Shown here: positions 58,211 through 64,000 of the stretch, one piece after another
Position numbering within the stretch: the stretch's first letter is position 1
How the letters are laid out: every line of letters starts with the position of its first letter
DNA from: JAJYSO01 sp964451785
GTDB taxonomy: Bacteria > Bacteroidota > Bacteroidia > Flavobacteriales > Flavobacteriaceae
Direction of reading: 5' to 3'
Assembly (NCBI GenBank): GCA_964451785.1
Contig: CAYVJG010000002.1
Coordinates: forward strand, 1 to 64,000
Length of the DNA stretch: 64,000 nucleotides
Notes under the pieces: generated by a model
What the model saw: only the letters and a program-made list of their open reading frames with translations
Told to the model about the DNA's origin: nothing
The model's database searches: none
Program-made: the position numbers and the translations under genes

Positions 58211-58330
58211 TATTGTCGATTGGGTTAGGTAGGCAAAAGTACAAAAATGCCTGTATATATTTTCAGTAGTTTCAGTGGGTAAATCGCAGTTTTACCACAG
58301 TGTATTAGTAACGTAAAGCCCGGCAAAATA

Positions 58331-58711
58331 TTACGGGAGTAAAAGATAAGAAAAATACGGCAGATAAATCAACGCCCCAACTATTAAAGCGCCAATAGCT
58401 AACAATAGGACCCCGGCTGCAGCTATATCTTTTGCTTTTCCCACTGCGGGATGATACTCAGGATGCAAAGCATCTGCTAATTTTTCTAGGGCTGTATTTA
58501 AGGCTTCGCCTGCTAAAACTAAGCTAATGGCAAGTGTTTGTATCAGCCATTCAGTTTTTGAAATTTCAAAATAAAACCCGAGAGCAACGGCTATGATTGC
58601 AGCTGCTAGTTCTATTTGAAAATTCACTTCGCTGCATAGCAATTTCCAAATTCCTTTTAAAGCATATCCAAAAGATTTGAGACGCGTTTTTATGGAATAT
58701 TTGGAAGCCAT
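58331..58711 (-). CDS. dgkA: Diacylglycerol/undecaprenol kinase family protein
   Basis: A 126-aa integral membrane kinase with three helices. The DgkA catalytic signature GEALNTALEKLAD (about 68-80) is clear. In Gram-negative bacteria the enzyme recycles diacylglycerol; related enzymes phosphorylate undecaprenol. Which substrate applies here is not shown. It starts 4 bp after udk and lies 120 bp upstream of ftsK on the same strand. Confidence 0.9.
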   Translation of the reverse strand: MASKYSIKTRLKSFGYALKGIWKLLCSEVNFQIELAAAIIAVALGFYFEISKTEWLIQTLAISLVLAGEALNTALEKLADALHPEYHPAVGKAKDIAAAGVLLLAIGALIVGALIYLPYFSYLLLP

Positions 58712-58715
58712 ACAC

Positions 58716-59333
58716 TTATTTTAGTTTATCGAGTTGTTGCCTAATGATACGTTGTACCACATCTACCCCCACTAAATTATGACGATTATAAGGAATAATG
58801 ATATCGGCAAACTCTTTAGAAGGCTCTATAAATTGCTGATGCATAGGTTTGAGTGTATTTTGATAGCGGTTTAAGACTTCATTTAAGTCGCGACCACGCT
58901 CTTTAAGGTCACGTTTTAAGCGCCTGATGAGACGTTCGTCACTATCGGTATGCACAAAGATTTTAATATCGAATAATGACCGTAGCTCCGGGTTCGATAA
59001 AAGCAAAATTCCTTCAACAATCATCACAGCTTTAGGCTCAGTCAAAACGGTTTCTCCTGTACGGTTGTGTTCTACAAACGAATAGACCGGCTGCTGAATA
59101 CTTTCGCCCTTTTTCAAAGCCCTCAAATGCTCACATAACAATTCAAAATCAATAGATTGTGGATGATCAAAATTAATTTTAGTGCGCTCTTCATAAGTCA
59201 AATGACTCGTATCGCGGTAGTATGAATCTTCTGTAATGACCGTTACTTGGTCGTGCTGCAATTGCTCGACAATCTTTTTGACCACTGTTGTCTTTCCGCT
59301 TCCGGTTCCTCCGGCTATCCCTATGATGAGCAT
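58716..59333 (-). CDS. udk: Uridine kinase
   Basis: A 205-aa P-loop kinase phosphorylating uridine and cytidine for pyrimidine salvage. The Walker A loop GIAGGTGSGKTTV (5-17), EDSYYRD (nucleoside-binding) and RRLKRDLKERGRDLNEVLNRY (lid) are standard. Length is normal. It is the first gene of the dgkA pair on the minus strand. Confidence 0.95.
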   Translation of the reverse strand: MLIIGIAGGTGSGKTTVVKKIVEQLQHDQVTVITEDSYYRDTSHLTYEERTKINFDHPQSIDFELLCEHLRALKKGESIQQPVYSFVEHNRTGETVLTEPKAVMIVEGILLLSNPELRSLFDIKIFVHTDSDERLIRRLKRDLKERGRDLNEVLNRYQNTLKPMHQQFIEPSKEFADIIIPYNRHNLVGVDVVQRIIRQQLDKLK

Positions 59334-59473
59334 AAATTATATTTTTTGCAAAAATAGCTATTTCTACTCGAATGTAAGCGCTTTTGTTGAATCTCCTCTA
59401 CACACTTTTAACTTGAATTAGCTAAAGTTAACAAAAAAAGAAATGAAAGTTTAAGGCAGCTAAAGTTATTATT

Positions 59474-62266
59474 CTACAGGTTGAGCTTTTCTTTTAAAAA
59501 CTGGCCAGTAAAGGAGGCTGGCGTTGCAGCAATCTCTTCAGGAGTACCTACCGCTACGATTGCTCCTCCTTTTTCGCCACCTTCAAGACCTAAGTCGATG
59601 ACATAGTCGGCGCATTTCACCAAATCCATATTGTGTTCAATAACCACAATACTATGTCCTTTATCGATCAGGGCCACAAAAGATTTCAATAACTTGTTAA
59701 TATCGTGAAAGTGCAATCCTGTAGTTGGTTCATCAAAAATAAATAAAGTTTTATCTGCAGATTGTCCTTTTCCTAAAAACGACGCCAATTTAATGCGCTG
59801 AGCTTCACCACCTGAAAGTGTAGATGAACTTTGCCCTAATGCGACATAACCCAGTCCAACATCTTGCAAGGGTTGCAATTGTTTAACAATCTTATTCTCT
59901 TTGTGAATTTGAAAAAAGTCAATGGCTTCATCAATAGTCATGCGCAACACATCATCAATGGACTTATCGTGAAACTTAACTTCGAGCACATCTTTTTTAA
60001 AGCGTTTGCCATGACAGGTATCACATTCTAGATGCACATCGGCCATAAACTGCATTTCTATGGTCACTTCGCCTTCACCTTTACAAGTTTCACAGCGTCC
60101 ACCGTCAACATTAAAACTAAAATGTTTAGCTTTAAAATTGCGCAGTTTAGCCAATTTTTGATTAGCAAACAGCTTTCTGATGGCATCATAAGCCTTAATA
60201 TAGGTTACCGGATTAGAGCGCGAGGAGCGCCCTATAGGATTTTGGTCAATATATTCCACTTGTTTCAAATCGCCAAAATCTCCTTCAAGCGCTGTAAATT
60301 GGCCTGCTTTAGCGCCTTGTCCGTAAAATTTCTTTTGCAAACCGGGATATAGTATTTTGCGTACCAGCGTACTTTTTCCGCTTCCTGACACGCCGGTAAT
60401 TGCTGTAAAACCTTGCAGAGGAATACGCACGTCTATGTTTTTTAAGTTGTGCTCACGCGCCCCAATAATATCGATATAATATTTTGCTTTTCGGCGTTTT
60501 TTAGGCACTTCAATTTGCTTTTCACCATTGAGATATTGAGCTGTCAAGGAATGAGCTTTTAATATTTCATCAAAATTTCCTGTCGCTACAATCTCACCAC
60601 CAAAGGTTCCGGCTTCTGGCCCCACATCGATAATTTCGTCGGCAGCGCGCATGACATCTTCATCATGCTCAACCACGATAATGGTATTCCCTAAATCGCG
60701 TAATGCTTTTAAAACATCGATTAGGCGTTGGCCATCGCGCGGATGTAATCCTATTGATGGTTCATCTAAAATATACATAGATCCCACTAAACTACTCCCT
60801 AGTGAGGTAGCTAAATTGATACGTTGTGATTCGCCTCCTGAAAGTGAGTTTGATTTTCGATTTAAAGTCAAATAATTCAACCCTACATTCATTAAAAAAT
60901 CAAGACGCGTGGTAATTTCTTTAAGCAAGCGTTTAGCCACCTGCATATCGTGTACATCAAGCTTTAATTCTTGAAAAAAAGCTCGTACTTTTTCAAGCGG
61001 CAAATCGACCAACTCCGTAATATATTTTCCGCCTACTTTAACATAATTAGCTTCTTTACGCAAGCGTTTGCCTTTACAAGTTTGGCATTTTGTTTTGCCG
61101 CGATAACGCGACAGCATCACGCGATTTTGGATTTTATAGGATTTAGCCTCTAGCTTTTCAAAAAAAGCCGTTAACCCAGTGAAGTAGCTATTTCCGGTCC
61201 ACAAAATTTCTTTTTGTTCATCAGTCAATTCAAAATAAGGCTTGTGAATAGGAAAATCAAATTTATAAGCATTAGTCAACAGCTTATCGCGCAATCGCTT
61301 ACGACTATCACCATGCCAAGGCGCAATGGCTCCTTCATAAACAGATAAACCTGTGTTTGGAAAAACTAACTCTTCATCTAGTCCGATTACATCACCATAA
61401 CCTTCGCAAGATGGACAAGCGCCATAGGGATTATTAAAGCTGAATAGATGCTCATTGGGTTCTAGGAAACTCATTCCGTCAAGTTCAAATTTATTACTGA
61501 ATTGACGGCGTGAATTATCGTCTAATTTTTGAATAAACACTTCGCCTTTGCCTTCGTAAAAAGCTTCTTGAACGGCATCTGCTAAACGGTTAAAAAAATC
61601 TTCATCCTCTTTTTTGATAATCCGATCAACCACCAACATCAGCTTTGCATCAGCTAAGTCTTCAGGTTTAATTGCATCAATACGCAACACCTCATCAGCC
61701 ACCATAATTCGGCTGTAGCCTTGTTTAGCCAGCACCTGTATTTTTTCTTCTGCAGTGCGTCCTTCTTCAACTTCAATAGGAGCCAGCAACAAAAGTTTAG
61801 TGCGATTTTCAAAAGTCTTGACGTAATCAATAACATCCGAAACCGTATCTTTTTTGACTTCATCACCAGAAATTGGCGAATAGGTTTTACCAATGCGCGC
61901 GTAAAGCAATTTGAGGTAATCATAAATTTCAGTAGAAGTACCGACTGTTGAGCGCGGATTAGTAGAATTGACTTTCTGTTGAATAGCAATAGCTGGTGCA
62001 ATACCTTTAATATAATCTACTTTAGGTTTATTGAGCCGACCTAAAAACTGGCGTGCATAGGAAGATAGACTTTCTACATAGCGTCGTTGCCCTTCGGCAT
62101 ATAGTGTATCAAAAGCCAAAGACGATTTTCCCGAGCCCGACAATCCTGTAATCACAACAAACTTGTTTCGCGGAATGACAACATCTACATTCTTTAAGTT
62201 ATGTAGTTTAGCGCCTTTAATGATGATATTGGATTTAGGGTCTATTTGAGAAAGTGATTTCTGCAT
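59474..62266 (-). CDS. uvrA: Excinuclease ABC subunit A
   Basis: A 930-aa damage-recognition ATPase of nucleotide excision repair. Two ABC modules are present with Walker A GLSGSGKSSLAFD near residue 42 and GVSGSGKSTLVRK near 630, signature motifs LSGGESQRINLA and LSGGEAQRIKLA, and zinc fingers CPSCEGYGD, CQTCKGKRL and CETCKGEGE...CDTCHGKRF. TATCTTTG on the minus strand (62294-62287) is a good -7 promoter element, 21 bp upstream of the start. It is a single gene unit. Confidence 0.97.
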   Translation of the reverse strand: MQKSLSQIDPKSNIIIKGAKLHNLKNVDVVIPRNKFVVITGLSGSGKSSLAFDTLYAEGQRRYVESLSSYARQFLGRLNKPKVDYIKGIAPAIAIQQKVNSTNPRSTVGTSTEIYDYLKLLYARIGKTYSPISGDEVKKDTVSDVIDYVKTFENRTKLLLLAPIEVEEGRTAEEKIQVLAKQGYSRIMVADEVLRIDAIKPEDLADAKLMLVVDRIIKKEDEDFFNRLADAVQEAFYEGKGEVFIQKLDDNSRRQFSNKFELDGMSFLEPNEHLFSFNNPYGACPSCEGYGDVIGLDEELVFPNTGLSVYEGAIAPWHGDSRKRLRDKLLTNAYKFDFPIHKPYFELTDEQKEILWTGNSYFTGLTAFFEKLEAKSYKIQNRVMLSRYRGKTKCQTCKGKRLRKEANYVKVGGKYITELVDLPLEKVRAFFQELKLDVHDMQVAKRLLKEITTRLDFLMNVGLNYLTLNRKSNSLSGGESQRINLATSLGSSLVGSMYILDEPSIGLHPRDGQRLIDVLKALRDLGNTIIVVEHDEDVMRAADEIIDVGPEAGTFGGEIVATGNFDEILKAHSLTAQYLNGEKQIEVPKKRRKAKYYIDIIGAREHNLKNIDVRIPLQGFTAITGVSGSGKSTLVRKILYPGLQKKFYGQGAKAGQFTALEGDFGDLKQVEYIDQNPIGRSSRSNPVTYIKAYDAIRKLFANQKLAKLRNFKAKHFSFNVDGGRCETCKGEGEVTIEMQFMADVHLECDTCHGKRFKKDVLEVKFHDKSIDDVLRMTIDEAIDFFQIHKENKIVKQLQPLQDVGLGYVALGQSSSTLSGGEAQRIKLASFLGKGQSADKTLFIFDEPTTGLHFHDINKLLKSFVALIDKGHSIVVIEHNMDLVKCADYVIDLGLEGGEKGGAIVAVGTPEEIAATPASFTGQFLKEKLNL

Positions 62267-62435
62267 GTGCTTTTTTAATTGAAAAACAAAGATAAGAATT
62301 ATAGTTGTGTATAGCCTTAAGAGGTAAAGTTGTTATCACCACTCTTGCTAAGCTAAATACTCCCCAACACCATTATTTTGCAACACTTCTACATCATAAA
62401 TCAAAATTAAAAAACGTTAAATTTTTTAACTTATT

Positions 62436-62465
62436 TTGCAAGAACCAAAAATGTTTATATATTTA
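62436..62465 (+). promoter_or_regulatory. Promoter of the ECF sigma factor gene (TTG / TAnnTTTA)
   Basis: TTG (62436-62438) and TATATTTA (62458-62465) are 19 nt apart, one base off the TAnnTTTG consensus. It lies in the 300-bp divergent gap between uvrA and the sigma gene, giving a leader of about 95 nt. The rest of the gap holds no gene that I can see. Confidence 0.5.
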
Positions 62466-62566
62466 CGCCACACATAACTACAAAAAGCTATTGCTCATAA
62501 AACACAATTACTCTGATTTAGAATACTGAACAACTCAACTAAGACCACTAAACCCGTGTAATTGTT

Positions 62567-63160
62567 ATGGAAAAAATAAAGACTACCATACCCGACGCAG
62601 CGCTTGTAAAATCATATATAGAAGGGGACGAAAAAGCATTATCAATGCTAATCAATCGTCATCAACAACGCATTTATAATTTTATCTATTCCAAGGTATT
62701 TAATCAAGCCATCACTGAAGATATTTTTCAAGATACGTTCATTAAAGTGATACGTACCTTAAAGCGAGGGAAGTATAATGAGGAAGGTAAATTTTTACCA
62801 TGGGTCATGCGTATTGCTCACAATTTGGTCATAGATCATTTTAGAAAGAGTAACCGCATGCCAAAGTTTGAAAGCAGTACTGATTTTGATATATTTTCAG
62901 TATTAGCTGACGATAAACCTCATGCAGAACATCAGCTAATGGATGAACAAATCCATCGAGATTTACTCAAGCTAATTGAAGAGCTCCCTGAAGAGCAGCT
63001 TGAAGTTCTCAAAATGCGTATCTTTAAAAACATGAGTTTTAAGGAAATTTCATATCAAACAGATGTCAGTATTAACACCGCACTAGGGCGCATGCGTTAT
63101 GCCTTAATCAACCTGCGTAAAGTCATTGATGAGCACAACGTCATCTTAACTAAACAATAA
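62567..63160 (+). CDS. ECF-type RNA polymerase sigma factor
   Basis: A 197-aa sigma factor. Region 2 has AITEDIFQDTFIKVIRTLKRGKYNEEGKFLPWVMRIAHNLVIDHFRK; region 4 has LPEEQLEVLKMRIFKNMSFKEISYQTDVSINTALGRMRYALINLRK. It has no membrane-bound anti-sigma gene beside it. Instead a 49-codon ORF lies 52 bp downstream on the same strand. A sigma factor of this type, next to uvrA and nth, is highly conserved in Flavobacteria. Its regulon is unknown. Confidence 0.92.
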   Translation: MEKIKTTIPDAALVKSYIEGDEKALSMLINRHQQRIYNFIYSKVFNQAITEDIFQDTFIKVIRTLKRGKYNEEGKFLPWVMRIAHNLVIDHFRKSNRMPKFESSTDFDIFSVLADDKPHAEHQLMDEQIHRDLLKLIEELPEEQLEVLKMRIFKNMSFKEISYQTDVSINTALGRMRYALINLRKVIDEHNVILTKQ

Positions 63161-63212
63161 GCTTCATTTTTTCTCGTTATCAAAATAAGTCTAACGAGAT
63201 AGAAAAGCACCC

Positions 63213-63362
63213 ATGACAAATGTTTATGCTAATCAAAAGCCTAAAAAACGGCGGGAAAAGATAGGCCCGCGCAAAGAAACCATTGACTTTCTTTTAAACT
63301 ATTCAAAAGCATTAAGAATTAAAGAACGGAATGGTTTAGAGTGTGAAGTAATTCTCAATTAA
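63213..63362 (+). CDS. Small conserved protein co-directional with the ECF sigma factor (49 aa)
   Basis: A 49-aa ORF (MTNVYANQKPKKRREKIGPRKETIDFLLNYSKALRI... ending EVILN) starts 52 bp after the sigma stop and ends 6 bp before a hairpin. The basic N-terminus and the PRKETIDFLLNYSKAL helix look like real coding sequence. I recall similar small proteins next to this sigma factor in other Flavobacteria. Its placement suggests co-transcription and a possible regulatory partnership; nothing in the sequence proves a function. Confidence 0.62.
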   Translation: MTNVYANQKPKKRREKIGPRKETIDFLLNYSKALRIKERNGLECEVILN

Positions 63363-63367
63363 TGTGT

Positions 63368-63395
63368 ATAAGGTCCGATTTTTATCGGGCCTTAT
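63368..63395. terminator. Terminator of the sigma/small-ORF unit, overlapping the end of nth
   Basis: The stem ATAAGGTCCGAT (63368-63379) with ATCGGGCCTTAT (63384-63395, one G-T pair) is followed by a T-run. The right arm and the T-run lie inside the last codons of nth on the opposite strand. Confidence 0.75.
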
Positions 63396-64000
63396 TATTT
63401 TTTTTAGCGTAGGCGTTTAATACTGATTTTCGGCCTATAGTTTTGGTGATAATATCGTTTTCTAAATGCCAACCTCTTGCCGGAGAATATGCTCTGCCAT
63501 ATAAAATGATTTGAATATGCAGTTTATTCCAGGTTTCTTTAGGGAATAAACGCTTGGCATCTTTTTCAGTTTGCACTACATTTTTACCATTTGACAAGCC
63601 CCAGCGGTACATTAATCTATGAATATGCGTATCTACCGGAAAAGTTGGTATACCAAAAGCTTGTGACAACACCACACTAGCCGTTTTATGCCCCACCGCC
63701 GGCAAAGCTTCTAAATCTTCAAAATTTTGTGGCACTTGTCCGTTGTGTTGCTCTATCAAAATTTGCGATAACCCGTGTATGCCTTTCGACTTCATTGGCG
63801 ATAAGCCTACAGGACGGATGATATCGCGAATTTCATCTACCGTCAACTTTACCATATCATAAGGATTATCAGCGCGATCAAAAAGAATAGGTGTAATGGT
63901 ATTGACACGAGCATCTGTACTTTGTGCCGATAGCAAAACTGCTATCAACAAGGTGTAAGGATCGGTATGATCTAGAGGAATATGAACTTCAGGATAAATA
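63382..64000 (-). CDS. nth: Endonuclease III, 5' part outside the window
   Basis: A base-excision-repair DNA glycosylase/AP lyase. The start lies beyond the window; the visible frame runs from IYPEVHIPLDHTDPYTLLIAVLLSAQSTDARVN. The helix-hairpin-helix LPAVGHKTASVVL includes the catalytic Lys, and PVDTHIHRL contains the catalytic Asp. The C-terminus that normally carries the [4Fe-4S] cysteine set (C-x6-C-x2-C-x5-C) reads YGRAYSPARGWHLENDIITKTIGRK. The visible protein has no cysteine at all, so the cluster is absent. The gene end overlaps a terminator. Confidence 0.93.
   Translation of the reverse strand, partial: IYPEVHIPLDHTDPYTLLIAVLLSAQSTDARVNTITPILFDRADNPYDMVKLTVDEIRDIIRPVGLSPMKSKGIHGLSQILIEQHNGQVPQNFEDLEALPAVGHKTASVVLSQAFGIPTFPVDTHIHRLMYRWGLSNGKNVVQTEKDAKRLFPKETWNKLHIQIILYGRAYSPARGWHLENDIITKTIGRKSVLNAYAKKNNKAR

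Noticed and set aside
1..64000. tRNA or rRNA genes, riboswitches, prophage or IS genes
   Set aside because: All larger gaps were read; no cloverleaf, rRNA-like, FMN/TPP/SAM riboswitch-like or transposase/integrase sequence was seen. A dedicated tRNAscan/Infernal run would be needed to be sure about small RNAs.

Overview
The window is a 64 kb piece of a low-GC chromosome from a member of the Bacteroidota, almost certainly order Flavobacteriales (Flavobacteriaceae-like). The reasons are the gene content (DUF2797, DUF4252 and GH3-like proteins, a 64-aa S21, an SDR-type threonine dehydrogenase, split transketolase, SusC/FecA-type TonB receptor with a CarboxypepD_reg-like domain), the scarcity of Shine-Dalgarno sequences, and repeated promoters of the form TTG-N19-21-TAnnTTTG, the Bacteroidota housekeeping type. 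The sequence is a draft assembly: a run of 100 N lies inside a sulfatase gene and is flanked by two identical 55-bp copies, so the gene is probably intact.

Layout. 0.2-9.5 kb: a carboxymuconolactone-decarboxylase-like protein, a secreted class II cyclic-nucleotide phosphodiesterase, a polyprenyl diphosphate synthase, a GH3-like adenylating enzyme, DUF2797, rpsU, a large AsmA-like protein, and a folK-deoxynucleoside kinase fusion. 9.5-21.2 kb: the gapped sulfatase, a beta-barrel protein, rsgA-dtd-mazG-like-small membrane protein, a GDSL esterase/GH20 hexosaminidase fusion, queA, an orphan protein, a uracil-DNA-glycosylase-family protein, and a semialdehyde dehydrogenase. 21.3-31.4 kb: threonine dehydrogenase, two lipoproteins, an M13 peptidase, DUF4870, an ECF sigma/anti-sigma/DUF4252 pair operon divergent from an S41 peptidase lipoprotein, and a SIMPL protein. 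31.4-34.7 kb: the thrS-infC-rpmI-rplT operon, in which infC appears to start at AUC. 34.7-46 kb: an OmpA protein, a secreted protein usually mislabelled asparagine synthetase B, dnaB with a DnaA-box-like cluster beside it, accA, an LptF/G permease, tgt, and an iron-uptake pair (PepSY membrane protein and TonB receptor). 46-64 kb: split transketolase, a dicarboxylate symporter, aroC, an RNA methyltransferase, an OmpA lipoprotein, ribB with a dead RibA domain, lptF/G, lolA, ftsK, dgkA, udk, uvrA, an ECF sigma factor with a 49-codon companion ORF, and the 3' part of nth.

Most genes are housekeeping. They cover translation, tRNA queuosine modification (queA, tgt), DNA replication and repair, envelope biogenesis (two LptF/G permeases, LolA, AsmA, OmpA proteins) and central metabolism. 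No phage, IS, CRISPR, rRNA or tRNA is visible.

The most interesting non-genic signal is a family of intergenic repeats of about 133-145 bp with four copies (near 11.3, 25.7, 30.4 and 37.1 kb). They end in AATACC/GGTATT, two copies are almost identical, and three of the four butt against the stop codon of a gene. Other points are a cluster of DnaA-box-like 9-mers between accA and dnaB, the AUC start of infC, and a recurrent loss of metal-binding cysteines in Tgt, Nth and the RibA-like domain of RibB.
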